From an uncultured Muribaculaceae bacterium (lineage in GTDB: Bacteria; Bacteroidota; Bacteroidia; Bacteroidales; Muribaculaceae), in NCBI GenBank assembly GCA_910586895.1, contig CAJUIW010000019.1:1-34692 (forward strand): a stretch of 34,692 bases of DNA, written 5' to 3'. Each line of letters opens with the position of its first letter. Positions within the stretch are counted from its first letter, which is position 1. The notes under the pieces are model-generated. The model was given only the letters and a program-made list of their open reading frames with translations. It had not been told where the DNA came from and made no database searches. The translations under genes were made by a program, and so were the position numbers. Of the stretch, positions 1 to 16,241 are shown piece after piece.

Positions 1-1169
1 TCGAAAGAACCAAACCGCATGTTAACATCGGTACCATCGGTCACGTTGACCACGGTAAAACTACTCTTACCGCTGCTATCACCACTGTGCTTGCTAAGGC
101 CGGTCTTTCAGAAGTGAAGTCATTCGACCAGATTGACAACGCTCCCGAAGAAAAGGAACGTGGTATCACCATCAACACCGCACACGTTGAATACGAAACC
201 GCTAACCGCCACTATGCACACGTTGACTGCCCCGGACACGCTGACTATGTGAAGAACATGGTTACCGGTGCTGCTCAGATGGACGGTGCTATCATCGTAG
301 TAGCTGCTACCGACGGTCCCATGCCCCAGACTCGTGAGCACATCCTGCTCGCCCGTCAGGTGAACGTTCCCCGTATCGTTGTATTCCTCAACAAGTGCGA
401 CATGGTCGACGACGAAGAAATGTTCGAACTTGTTGAAATGGAAATGCGTGACCTTCTTTCGTCTTACGACTACGATGGCGACGAAACTCCCATCATCCGT
501 GGTTCTGCACTCGGCGCTCTCAACGGCGAACCCCAGTGGGAACAGAAGGTTCTCGAACTCATGGAAGCTGTGGACAACTGGATTCCCCTGCCTCCCCGCG
601 ATATCGACAAACCCTTCCTTATGCCTGTTGAGGACGTATTCTCAATCACCGGTCGTGGTACCGTTGCTACAGGTCGTATCGAAACTGGTATCGTAAAGGT
701 TGGTGACGAAGTTCAGATCATGGGTCTTGGCGCTGACATGAAGTCAGTAGTTACCGGCGTTGAAATGTTCCGTAAGCTCCTCGATCAGGGTGAAGCTGGT
801 GACAACGTAGGTCTGCTTCTCCGCGGTATCGACAAGAAGGACATCAAGCGTGGTATGGTAATCTGCCATCCCGGTGTTGTTAAGCCCCACAGCAAGTTCA
901 AAGCTTCTGTTTATATCCTGAAGAAGGAAGAAGGTGGCCGTCACACTCCGTTCCACAACCACTACCGTCCTCAGTTCTACATCCGTACACTTGACGTAAC
1001 CGGTGAGATCACTCTTCCCGAAGGTGTAGAAATGGTAATGCCTGGTGACCACGTTGAAATCGTCGTTGAGCTCATCAACCCCGTAGCTTGCGACCAGGGT
1101 CTCCGCTTCGCTATCCGTGAAGGTGGCCGCACCGTAGGTTCAGGTCAGATCACTGAAATCCTCGACTAA
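1..1169 (+). CDS. tuf: Elongation factor Tu, 5' end cut by the window
   Basis: EF-Tu is the GTPase that delivers aminoacyl-tRNA to the ribosomal A site. The reading frame is open from base 3 and only about six N-terminal residues are missing. The P-loop GHVDHGKT is at bases 39-62, upstream of the first internal ATG at 87. The switch region carries RGITINTAHVEYE, followed by DCPGHADY and NKCD. Domains 2 and 3 follow with the usual barrel signatures (GRGTVATGR; PFHNHYRPQFYIRT). The C-terminus VGSGQITEILD is typical. It is the first gene of the tuf, tRNA-Trp, secE, nusG order. A hairpin lies 27 bases after the stop. Confidence 0.98.
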   Translation, partial: ERTKPHVNIGTIGHVDHGKTTLTAAITTVLAKAGLSEVKSFDQIDNAPEEKERGITINTAHVEYETANRHYAHVDCPGHADYVKNMVTGAAQMDGAIIVVAATDGPMPQTREHILLARQVNVPRIVVFLNKCDMVDDEEMFELVEMEMRDLLSSYDYDGDETPIIRGSALGALNGEPQWEQKVLELMEAVDNWIPLPPRDIDKPFLMPVEDVFSITGRGTVATGRIETGIVKVGDEVQIMGLGADMKSVVTGVEMFRKLLDQGEAGDNVGLLLRGIDKKDIKRGMVICHPGVVKPHSKFKASVYILKKEEGGRHTPFHNHYRPQFYIRTLDVTGEITLPEGVEMVMPGDHVEIVVELINPVACDQGLRFAIREGGRTVGSGQITEILD

Positions 1170-1196
1170 TCTTTAGTCAGAAGATATAAACCCCTA

Positions 1197-1253
1197 AAAA
1201 GAACGGCTGAGCTCCCCAAAGCTCACAGAGCCGGAAGCGAAAGCCGTTCTTTT
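1197..1253 (+). terminator. Hairpin with T-run after tuf, abutting tRNA-Trp
   Basis: A 12-base arm at 1197-1208 pairs perfectly with 1242-1253 (core AGAACGGCT / AGCCGTTCT). A smaller inner hairpin, TGAGCT / AGCTCA, lies at 1208-1225. The 3' arm ends in TTTT. This has the shape of an intrinsic terminator for tuf. It ends only five bases before the 5' end of tRNA-Trp, so no separate promoter fits between them; partial read-through is likely. Confidence 0.75.
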
Positions 1254-1258
1254 ATCAT

Positions 1259-1334
1259 ACGGGACTAGCTCAGTTGGTAGAGCACCGGTCTCCAAAACCG
1301 GGTGTCGGGAGTTCGAGTCTCTCGTCCCGTGCCA
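1259..1334 (+). tRNA. tRNA-Trp (anticodon CCA)
   Basis: A full cloverleaf can be drawn. The acceptor stem ACGGGAC (1259-1265) pairs with GTCCCGT (1324-1330). The D stem is GCTC/GAGC, and the anticodon stem CCGGT/ACCGG has loop CTCCAAA. The anticodon CCA is at 1292-1294. The T arm holds the usual TTCGAGT. The discriminator is G1331 and CCA is encoded at 1332-1334. The gene lies between tuf and secE, and its 3' end is 12 bases from the secE start codon. Confidence 0.97.
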
Positions 1335-1346
1335 AGAAGAAAAATA

Positions 1347-1547
1347 ATGAAAAAACTGAAACTACTTACCGATATAGAGGAGTCCTATACCGAACTGCGG
1401 TATAAGACTTCTTGGCCTACCAAGGGTCAGCTGATCAAGAGCGCTATCATAGTGATGATTGCTTCCATTATTATATCACTGATAGTATTCTGCATGGATC
1501 AGGTTGTCGATTCCTTGATGCATCTTATATATAGCTTGGGTAAGTAA
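1347..1547 (+). CDS. secE: Preprotein translocase subunit SecE
   Basis: SecE is the small, essential membrane subunit of the SecYEG protein-export channel and clamps SecY. The 66-residue product has an amphipathic N-terminal part with the conserved SWPT motif (in YKTSWPTKGQL, about residues 19-29). One hydrophobic membrane helix follows at about residues 30-52. I chose ATG 1347 because the longer frame starting at 1302 begins inside tRNA-Trp. The length matches single-helix SecE proteins. nusG follows after 22 bases, the classic secE-nusG pairing. The leader is only 12 bases and is bounded by the tRNA 3' end, so tRNA processing probably creates the mRNA 5' end. Confidence 0.95.
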   Translation: MKKLKLLTDIEESYTELRYKTSWPTKGQLIKSAIIVMIASIIISLIVFCMDQVVDSLMHLIYSLGK

Positions 1548-1569
1548 TCACTTTTATCTCACGTAATCA

Positions 1570-2121
1570 ATGGCCGACGAAAAGAAAGCATGGTACGTAC
1601 TGCGTGCCATTTCAGGTAAAGAAGCCAAGGTCAAAGAGGTGCTTGACGCTCAGATTCGCAACACCGACCTCGGCAAATACGTTTTCCAGGTTTTGATTCC
1701 TACCGAAAAAGTGCTTACGGTACGTGGCGGAAAAAAGATTGTCAAAGAAAAGAATCTTTATTCAGGCTACGTGTTCATCGAAGCTATTCTTCACGGCGAA
1801 GTCATGCATGAACTTCGCAACACCACCAACGTAATTGACTTCCTTCGCGGACGTGGCAAGAATGCCATGCCCGAAGCTCTGCGCACAAGCGAAGTGCAGC
1901 GCATGCTTGGCATGGCTGATGAACTCGCTGACGTGACAGACGATGGAATCAATGACTACCTCGTAGGCGAGACCGTAAAAGTGACCGATGGTCCTTTCGG
2001 CGGCTTCACCGGTGAAATCGAGGAAGTGGACCGTGAGAAAAAGAAGCTCAAGGTCATGGTCAAGATTTTTGGCCGTAAGACACCCCTGGAACTGGAAAAT
2101 CAGCAAGTAGAGCGCGTGTGA
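1570..2121 (+). CDS. nusG: Transcription termination/antitermination factor NusG
   Basis: NusG binds RNA polymerase at the clamp, controls pausing and links transcription to Rho or to the ribosome. The 183-residue protein starts with the NGN domain signature WYVLRAISGKEAKVKE. It has the GYVFIEA strand and ends in a KOW domain (VKVTDGPFGGFTGEIEEVD) at about residues 137-183. Length is normal for the family. It sits between secE and rplK, as in most bacteria. Two hairpins follow directly after its stop codon and precede rplK. Confidence 0.97.
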   Translation: MADEKKAWYVLRAISGKEAKVKEVLDAQIRNTDLGKYVFQVLIPTEKVLTVRGGKKIVKEKNLYSGYVFIEAILHGEVMHELRNTTNVIDFLRGRGKNAMPEALRTSEVQRMLGMADELADVTDDGINDYLVGETVKVTDGPFGGFTGEIEEVDREKKKLKVMVKIFGRKTPLELENQQVERV

Positions 2122-2178
2122 CTCACCCCCTGACGGGAGTCGCCGAATGAAGAAGTGGTTACGAACATCTTCATCCGG
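2120..2178 (+). promoter_or_regulatory. Two consecutive hairpins in the rplK leader
   Basis: Hairpin A pairs GACTC (2120-2124, overlapping the nusG stop) with GAGTC (2137-2141), extended by two C-G pairs across a bulged A. Hairpin B pairs 2143-2155 with 2166-2178: outer CCG/CGG, a mismatch, the continuous segment ATGAAGA/TCTTCAT, another mismatch and a G-C pair, around a 10-base loop. Neither is followed by a T-run, so they are not obvious terminators. Known biology: ribosomal protein L1 represses the rplK-rplA mRNA by binding a leader structure in several bacteria. These hairpins are candidates for that operator; the L1 assignment is inference. Confidence 0.45.
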
Positions 2179-2244
2179 TAATCCCTCTTGAGGTAAGCCC
2201 ACATTCGCACATTGAATCACCAATATCTAAAATTAAGATTAATC

Positions 2245-2688
2245 ATGGCTAAAGAAATTGCTGGACAGATCAAATTGCAGATTAAGGGTGGAGCCGCAAA
2301 CCCCTCCCCGCCTGTAGGCCCCGCACTGGGTTCCAAGGGCATCAACATCATGGAGTTTTGCAAGCAATTCAATGCCCGCACTCAGGACAAGGCTGGTAAA
2401 GTTCTGCCCGTAGTAATCACATATTACTCCGACAAGAGCTTTGACTTCGTTGTCAAGACACCCCCGGTTGCCATCCAGCTCCTTGAAGCTACCAAGCTCA
2501 AGAGCGGTTCGGCTCAGCCTAACCGTAACAAGGTTGGCGAAGTTACCTGGGATCAGGTGAAGGCAATTGCTGAAGACAAAATGCCCGATTTGAACTGCTT
2601 CACTGTGGAATCGGCAATGCGTATGGTTGCTGGTACAGCCAGAAGTATGGGTATCACCGTAAAAGGTACATTCCCTGAAAATAACTAA
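2245..2688 (+). CDS. rplK: 50S ribosomal protein L11
   Basis: L11 binds the GTPase-associated region of 23S rRNA together with L10/L12 and takes part in factor binding and the stringent response. The 147-residue protein begins MAKEIAGQIKLQIKGGAA, followed by PSPPVGPALGSKGINIMEFC, the family's hallmark proline-rich segment. The C-terminal rRNA-binding part ends in ARSMGITVKG. ATG 2245 is chosen over an in-frame ATG at 2212 because it gives the canonical MAKE start and length. rplA follows after 17 bases. Confidence 0.97.
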   Translation: MAKEIAGQIKLQIKGGAANPSPPVGPALGSKGINIMEFCKQFNARTQDKAGKVLPVVITYYSDKSFDFVVKTPPVAIQLLEATKLKSGSAQPNRNKVGEVTWDQVKAIAEDKMPDLNCFTVESAMRMVAGTARSMGITVKGTFPENN

Positions 2689-2705
2689 TAAACTTCAATT
2701 GAACA

Positions 2706-3401
2706 ATGAGTAAACTGACTAAAAACCAAAAGTTGGCCGCTGAGAAAATTGAAGCTGGGAAAACCTACACTCTCGCTGAAGCCACTGAAAAAGTGAAGGA
2801 AATCACCTTCACAAAGTTCGACGCTTCTCTCGACATTGACGTGCGCCTCGGAGTTGACCCCCGTAAGGCCGACCAGATGGTGCGCGGCGTAGTTACCCTG
2901 CCTCATGGTACCGGTAAGCAAGTTACCGTACTCGTGCTCTGCAACCCCGATGCCGAAGCTGCCGCAAAGGCTGCCGGTGCCGACTACGTTGGTCTTGACG
3001 AGTATATCAACAAGATCAAAGGCGGTTGGACCGACGTTGACGTTATCATCACACAGCCCGCTATCATGGGTAAGATCGGTGCCCTCGGCCGTATCCTCGG
3101 TCCCCGTGGCCTGATGCCTAACCCCAAGAGCGGTACAGTGACCAATGACGTGGCCAAAGCTGTAGAGGAAGTGAAAAAAGGTAAGATTGACTTCAAGGTC
3201 GATAAGAACGGTATCGTTCACTCATCAATCGGTAAGGTTAGCTTTACCCCCGAACAGATGAAGGACAACGCCCGTGAATTTATCAACACCCTGATTAAGC
3301 TCAAGCCCGCCACAGCCAAAGGCACCTACATCAAGAGTATTTATCTTTCAAGTACGATGAGCCAGGGCGTTAAGGTTGACGCCAAGTCCGTCGACGAATA
3401 A
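2706..3401 (+). CDS. rplA: 50S ribosomal protein L1
   Basis: L1 forms the mobile stalk near the E site and in several bacteria represses its own mRNA. The 231-residue product has the canonical two-domain layout: VRLGVDPRKADQMVRG near residues 45-60, then LGPRGLMPNPKSGTVT in domain II, then the return segment ending in YIKSIYLSSTMSQGVKVD. Length is standard. It is 17 bases after rplK and 21 bases before rplJ, consistent with one ribosomal operon. Its possible RNA target is the leader hairpin pair upstream of rplK. Confidence 0.97.
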   Translation: MSKLTKNQKLAAEKIEAGKTYTLAEATEKVKEITFTKFDASLDIDVRLGVDPRKADQMVRGVVTLPHGTGKQVTVLVLCNPDAEAAAKAAGADYVGLDEYINKIKGGWTDVDVIITQPAIMGKIGALGRILGPRGLMPNPKSGTVTNDVAKAVEEVKKGKIDFKVDKNGIVHSSIGKVSFTPEQMKDNAREFINTLIKLKPATAKGTYIKSIYLSSTMSQGVKVDAKSVDE

Positions 3402-3422
3402 TCATTTCAAAACTGACTAACA

Positions 3423-3947
3423 ATGAGAAAGGAAGATAAAGCTGTAATTATTGAACAGATAGCCGCCACCCTGCGCGAATTCCCCAACTTCTACCTCGTA
3501 GAAACTGCCGGACTCAACGCTGAAAAGACAAGCGCGCTCCGTCGTGCCTGCGCTAAAGCTGACGTTAAGCTCATCGTGGTTAAGAACACTCTTCTCCACA
3601 AGGCTCTCGAACAGCTCGACGGCGATTACTCTGAACTGTATCCCTCACTGGCCGGTCCCACATCTATCATGTGCACCACCGTGGCCAACGCTCCCGCAAA
3701 GCTCATCAAGGACTTCGTTAAGAAGGACGACAAACTCCCCGTACTCAAGGCCGCTTATGTAGAAGAAACCGTATACGTTGGTGCTGACCAGCTCGACACT
3801 CTCGCTACTATCAAGAGCAAGAACGAGCTCATCGCAGACGTTGTGGCTCTCCTGCAGTCACCCGCCAAGAATGTTGTTTCCGCCCTTACTTCAGGTGGTA
3901 CTAAGCTCCACGGCATCCTTGAGACTTTATCAAACAAAGAAGCTTAA
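3423..3947 (+). CDS. rplJ: 50S ribosomal protein L10
   Basis: L10 is the base of the ribosomal stalk and anchors the L7/L12 dimers. The 174-residue protein has the N-terminal rRNA-binding domain (KAVIIEQIAATLREF; LRRACAKADVKLIVVKNTLL). Its C-terminal helix, which binds L12, ends in ILETLSNKEA. ATG 3423 is preceded by an A-rich stretch without a Shine-Dalgarno sequence, as usual in Bacteroidetes. It precedes rplL by 43 bases. No recognisable L10-leader structure was seen in the 21 bases upstream, so any such control would have to use sequence inside rplA. Confidence 0.96.
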   Translation: MRKEDKAVIIEQIAATLREFPNFYLVETAGLNAEKTSALRRACAKADVKLIVVKNTLLHKALEQLDGDYSELYPSLAGPTSIMCTTVANAPAKLIKDFVKKDDKLPVLKAAYVEETVYVGADQLDTLATIKSKNELIADVVALLQSPAKNVVSALTSGGTKLHGILETLSNKEA

Positions 3948-3990
3948 TTTATCAATTACCCGAAAAAATAATCAATAAAATAATACTAAA

Positions 3991-4365
3991 ATGGCAGATT
4001 TAAACGCTTTTGCAGAACAATTAGTTAACCTCACCGTAAAGGAAGTAAACGAACTTGCTCAGATCCTCAAGGAACAGTACGGCATCGAACCCGCCGCTGC
4101 TGCTGTTGCTGTTGCAGCCGGCCCCGCTGCTGGTGCTCCCGCCGCTGAAGAAAAGACTTCTTTCGACGTTATCCTCAAATCAGCCGGTGCAAGCAAGCTC
4201 AATGTAGTTAAGGTTGTTAAGGCTCAGACTGGTCTTGGCCTCAAGGAAGCCAAGGAACTCGTTGACGGCGCTCCCAGCGTAGTTAAGGAAGGTCTGCCCA
4301 AAGCTGATGCTGAAGGTCTGAAGAAAGAGCTCGAAGAAGCAGGCGCTGAAGTCGAACTTAAATAA
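3991..4365 (+). CDS. rplL: 50S ribosomal protein L7/L12
   Basis: L7/L12 is the multicopy acidic stalk protein that recruits translation GTPases. The 124-residue protein shows an N-terminal dimerisation helix (LNAFAEQLVNLTVKEVNELA), then an Ala-rich flexible hinge (about residues 34-52). The C-terminal factor-binding domain has the family signature KLNVVKVVKAQTGLGLKEAK, followed by LVDGAP. Length is typical. A strong hairpin with a T5 run follows the stop by 24 bases and separates it from rpoB. Confidence 0.97.
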   Translation: MADLNAFAEQLVNLTVKEVNELAQILKEQYGIEPAAAAVAVAAGPAAGAPAAEEKTSFDVILKSAGASKLNVVKVVKAQTGLGLKEAKELVDGAPSVVKEGLPKADAEGLKKELEEAGAEVELK

Positions 4366-4389
4366 TAACGCCTGTTAATCAGGTACATA

Positions 4390-4428
4390 GGTTAAGTATC
4401 CCCTAAAGGGCTGATACTTAACCTTTTT
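4390..4428 (+). terminator. rplL-rpoB intergenic terminator or attenuator
   Basis: GGTTAAGTATC (4390-4400) pairs perfectly with GATACTTAACC (4413-4423). An inner CCC/GGG pair lies around TAAA, and T5 (4424-4428) follows directly. This is a textbook intrinsic terminator. Since rpoB and rpoC lie downstream without an obvious strong promoter, it probably acts as a partial attenuator that sets polymerase subunit synthesis below ribosomal protein synthesis, as known for the equivalent junction in E. coli. Confidence 0.85.
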
Positions 4429-4437
4429 GTGTTAATA

Positions 4438-4496
4438 TTTAATTTCACTCCTCTTTCTTTTCCTCAATCCTCATTTCCTCTCCCCTTTCACATAAC
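4438..4496 (+). other. Pyrimidine-rich tract in the rpoB leader
   Basis: Between the attenuator and rpoB lies a C/T-rich stretch holding CCTC four times (CTCCTCTTTC, TTCCTCAATCCTC, TTTCCTCTCC). It has no purine-rich ribosome-binding motif. It may keep the leader unstructured, bind a protein, or be chance composition; the sequence alone does not decide. Confidence 0.35.
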
Positions 4497-4513
4497 CATT
4501 ACATTGTTTATAA

Positions 4514-8329
<3,816 letters not shown>

Positions 8330-8385
8330 AAATCATATAGTTCTCTCATCCCTCAATAAACACCATTTCACACTACACCAATAAT

Positions 8386-12687
<4,302 letters not shown>

Positions 12688-12730
12688 TTAGGTTAAAAAG
12701 ATATATTTTATATCCAATCCCAAACTCCTG

Positions 12731-12770
12731 GAGGGAGGCACGTCGATGATGACGTGCCTCCCTCTTTTTT
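12731..12770 (+). terminator. Strong intrinsic terminator after rpoC
   Basis: GAGGGAGGCACGTC (12731-12744) pairs perfectly with GACGTGCCTCCCTC (12751-12764) around the six-base loop GATGAT. T6 (12765-12770) follows. It closes the rpoBC transcription unit. Confidence 0.95.
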
Positions 12771-12991
12771 GCTATGTACACCCTGCTAAGCACACATAGT
12801 TCTACTCCCGAAAAGCCAATTTAAGGTATATTAACAAAATTCCACTGCCCGCCGTCATTTCTTCAAAAATATGTTATAAAACATACTTGCGAATTTTTAA
12901 CATAAATTTACCCCCCCCCAACATATTTTTACATATATTCGCAATTGCTAAGATTAAATTCGAAATATAACCAATCAATATCAATAGAAAC
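12771..12991 (+). promoter_or_regulatory. AT-rich upstream region of susC with a C9 tract
   Basis: The space after the rpoC terminator has no gene. It becomes strongly AT-rich and contains a run of nine C at 12911-12919. A -7-like element TATATTCG (one mismatch to TAnnTTTG) lies at 12934-12941, and a TTTA at 12907-12910 could be a poor -33. With nine C the spacer is 23 bases, longer than the usual 19-21. The promoter call is weak; the homopolymer is plain. Confidence 0.4.
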
Positions 12992-15900
12992 ATGCGAAAA
13001 AAATTCTATCCGGCACTTCTGTTTGCAGCCGTAACTTTGGGTTCTTTCCCGGCCTATGCCGTGAATTCCGAGCTCCCGGCAGCAGCAAGCCCAAGCCCTG
13101 AAACCGGCATATGTTCCGGTACCGTGGTCGATGAAGAGAATGAGCCCCTCATCGGCGCCTCCGTAATCATTGAAGGCACCAAGATCGGAGCATCAACCAA
13201 CATCGATGGTAAATTCTCTCTTACCAACGTCAAGAAGGGCTCTAAAGTCCGCATCTCTTATGTAGGCTACAATCCTGCCACTGTAATCTGGAACGGCGAG
13301 GCTCTCAACGTGACCCTTACCTCCAGCGCAAACTCACTTGACGAGGTAGTAGTAGTGGGCTTCGGTGTCCAGAAGAAATCAGACCTTACCGGAGCTGTAT
13401 CACAGGTGAAAATGGACGACGTCATCGGCGACCGTCCCGTGATTAATGCCGCCGCAGCACTTCAGGGTGCTATCCCCGGCCTTATGGTCAGCGGTAGTTC
13501 AGGCCCCGGCCAGAGCAAGAGCCTCAACATCCGCGGCGACCTTTCAATCAATGGCGGCAGTCCGCTTATTCTGATTGACAACGTGGAGGGTAGCATATCA
13601 CAGCTCAGCCCCGACGATATAGAGAGCGTTACCGTGCTCAAGGATGCAGCTTCATCAGCCATTTACGGTGCACGCGCAGCCGCAGGTGTGGTACTCATCA
13701 CCACCAAGCGCCCCAAAAACGACGCCCGCTTCAACATCACATACGGCTTCTCACAAGGTTGGGAACGCTCCATCAACCGTCCCGAACAGGCTCCACTGCT
13801 CGAATATATCAAAGCATACCGCGAAGCCGGCTACTCCAACCAGTACTGGGCCGGCGACGGCAACCTCGATACATGGGAGGATCTTATCGGACAGTACCGT
13901 GCCGGACAGCTCGAAGGCGTAATGGACAACGGTATCTACAAGCACACTGACGGACGTATCTATTACCTGAAGGAAAGCGATGTACAGGGCTCAATCCTCG
14001 GCACAGGCTCCCTGTCAAACCACAACATATCAATGTCAGGCGGCACCGACCGCATACGCTTCCGTATGTCGGCCAACTACAGCCGTGAAAACGGTCCTCT
14101 GGTCACCAAGAAGGACAAATATGTACGCAAGGCCATCACATCATTCATATCGGCCGATGTGACAAGCTGGTTCACACAGGAACTGAGCATGTTCTACACA
14201 CAGAACACAAGCTCCGCACTCGCCGGCAACATCCGCGACCCGTATGCCACACGTCTGATCTCATGGTATCCCGTCGACGGCTACATGCCCGCCGAATACC
14301 TGACCAACAGCGATGTTGACCTTATCATCGACTCCCCCAAGAACTCCTACATGATTTCTCCCACATCAAAGAGTACTTATTCAATACCCCGCATACAGGT
14401 CAAGTCGATAATCAAACCGCTCAAGAACTGGACCATCACAGGTGAGTACACCTACAACCAGACCAACTACGACTTCAAGACCTATACCGGTGTGATAACC
14501 TACGCCGACGTACAGCTTGCACAGAAAACACTTCCCACCGATCCCACAAAGGATACCTACGGAATATGCAAGGACCTCACCAAGTACAACGCGCTCAACA
14601 TCTACACCAACTATGATCTTACCCTGGGCAAACACAAAATGACCGCCATGTTCGGTTTCAACCAGGAAAACTCTTACTACTCACGCCTCTATCCCACCAT
14701 CCAGGGCCAGGCTGTCATCACAGTGCCCTCTTTCGGTGGCGGCACAGGTGAGAAGAACATCTCTGAAAGCTACTCAGAGTACAGCATCCGCGGCGGATTC
14801 GGACGTATCACCTACAACTTCGACGAACGTTATCTCCTCGCTGTGAGCGGACGTTACGACGGTTCTTCAAAGTTCCCGAAATCAAACCGCTTCGGCTTCT
14901 TCCCCTCAGTTTCAGGTGCATGGCGCATCACTCAGGAAAAATTCATGGAAGGCACACGCTCATGGCTCGATGAACTCAAGCCCCGCGTATCTTACGGTTC
15001 GATCGGCAACCAGGCCATCTCACCTTACGGATTCGTAGCCAACATGTCAATCGGCCAGAGCACAACATGGCTCGACGGCGGCAACAAGGTGACCGTTATC
15101 GGCGTTCCCGGACTCATCCGTGGCAACTACACATGGGAAACCGTCAAGACACTTAATATCGGCGTTGACTTCCGCATGTTCCAGAGCCGCCTGCAGGGTA
15201 GCTTCGAATGGTATCGCCGTGCAACCTCAGGCATGCTTGCCAGCGGTATCGAACTTCCCTCTATTGTAGGTGCTTCAGCTCCTCTGCAGAATGTAGCCGA
15301 CATGCGCACCGACGGTTGGGAACTCTCACTCAATTGGCAGGACCGCATAGGCGACTGGACCTACCGCGTAGGCTTCAACCTCTATGACCACATGTCGAAA
15401 ATCACCAAGTTCAACAACGCCACAGGCAACCTCTCACAGTGGTACGAAGGACGTGAGCTGAACCAGATCTGGGGTTATCTCAGCGATGGTTACTACTCAA
15501 TTGACGACTTCGATATCGAGAAAGCCCGCAAAGGCACATGGGAACTCAAGGAAGGCGTAGTCTCAATCCAGGGCTACAACGTACGTCCCGGTGACGAAAA
15601 GTTCAAGGACCTCGACGGCGACGGCGTGATCACTACCGGTGCAAACACCGTGAATGATCCGGGCGACCGCAAGGTAATAGGCAACTCAACTTCACGCTTC
15701 CAGTTCGGCGCCAACGCCGGTGTAAGCTGGAAAGGCATTGACCTCGACATCATGCTTCAGGGTATCGGCAAGCGCGAATATGCCCTTGGTGGCCACGCTC
15801 TGTTCCCCTTCGGAGCCGCAGGAAACGACGGTGTGTTCCACTCCATCTACTACAACCAGACCGACTACTGGACCGCCATCAGCTACGATCCCGAAAGCCC

Positions 15901-16219
15901 CGACTACATGGTTGCAGCTAACCCCAATGCAAAACTTTTCCGTATCTACGGTCAGGAACAGAACGTGGGCAGCAACACCCGCACCAGCGACAAGTATCTG
16001 CAGGATGCATCTTACCTCCGTATCAAGAACATCACACTCGGCTACACCTTCCCCTCCGCATGGATGAAGAAGCTCTCAGTTAACCAGTTCCGCATCTACG
16101 GCAGCGTTGAGAATCTGCACACATTCACATCACTTCCCAAGGGATATGACCCCGAAAACCTTTCATGGGCTTATCCGTTCTATCGCACTTGGTCAATAGG
16201 TGCCACCATCACTTTCTAA
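12992..16219 (+). CDS. SusC/RagA-family TonB-dependent outer-membrane transporter
   Basis: This is an outer-membrane beta-barrel that imports a glycan or other oligomer using TonB energy, working with the SusD lipoprotein encoded next to it. The 1075-residue protein has a signal peptide (about residues 1-23, ending in AYA). A carboxypeptidase-D-like regulatory domain follows at about residues 42-112 (GTVVDEENEPLIGASVII). A TonB box is at 117-125 (DEVVVVGFG), and a plug domain ends near YGARAAAGVVLITTK. The remainder is barrel, closing with an aromatic terminus (WSIGATITF). No hydrolase, sensor or ECF sigma/anti-sigma gene lies beside it, so the substrate cannot be read from context. Confidence 0.95.
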   Translation: MRKKFYPALLFAAVTLGSFPAYAVNSELPAAASPSPETGICSGTVVDEENEPLIGASVIIEGTKIGASTNIDGKFSLTNVKKGSKVRISYVGYNPATVIWNGEALNVTLTSSANSLDEVVVVGFGVQKKSDLTGAVSQVKMDDVIGDRPVINAAAALQGAIPGLMVSGSSGPGQSKSLNIRGDLSINGGSPLILIDNVEGSISQLSPDDIESVTVLKDAASSAIYGARAAAGVVLITTKRPKNDARFNITYGFSQGWERSINRPEQAPLLEYIKAYREAGYSNQYWAGDGNLDTWEDLIGQYRAGQLEGVMDNGIYKHTDGRIYYLKESDVQGSILGTGSLSNHNISMSGGTDRIRFRMSANYSRENGPLVTKKDKYVRKAITSFISADVTSWFTQELSMFYTQNTSSALAGNIRDPYATRLISWYPVDGYMPAEYLTNSDVDLIIDSPKNSYMISPTSKSTYSIPRIQVKSIIKPLKNWTITGEYTYNQTNYDFKTYTGVITYADVQLAQKTLPTDPTKDTYGICKDLTKYNALNIYTNYDLTLGKHKMTAMFGFNQENSYYSRLYPTIQGQAVITVPSFGGGTGEKNISESYSEYSIRGGFGRITYNFDERYLLAVSGRYDGSSKFPKSNRFGFFPSVSGAWRITQEKFMEGTRSWLDELKPRVSYGSIGNQAISPYGFVANMSIGQSTTWLDGGNKVTVIGVPGLIRGNYTWETVKTLNIGVDFRMFQSRLQGSFEWYRRATSGMLASGIELPSIVGASAPLQNVADMRTDGWELSLNWQDRIGDWTYRVGFNLYDHMSKITKFNNATGNLSQWYEGRELNQIWGYLSDGYYSIDDFDIEKARKGTWELKEGVVSIQGYNVRPGDEKFKDLDGDGVITTGANTVNDPGDRKVIGNSTSRFQFGANAGVSWKGIDLDIMLQGIGKREYALGGHALFPFGAAGNDGVFHSIYYNQTDYWTAISYDPESPDYMVAANPNAKLFRIYGQEQNVGSNTRTSDKYLQDASYLRIKNITLGYTFPSAWMKKLSVNQFRIYGSVENLHTFTSLPKGYDPENLSWAYPFYRTWSIGATITF

Positions 16220-16241
16220 AAATTCAATCTACAGATTAATC

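Noticed and set aside
1302..1346. Longer secE start inside tRNA-Trp
   Set aside because: The extra residues would be translated from tRNA sequence, and ATG 1347 gives the normal SecE length.
2685..3221. 178-residue minus-strand frame inside rplA
   Set aside because: It lies wholly opposite a certain ribosomal gene and shows no recognisable domain; it arises from codon bias.
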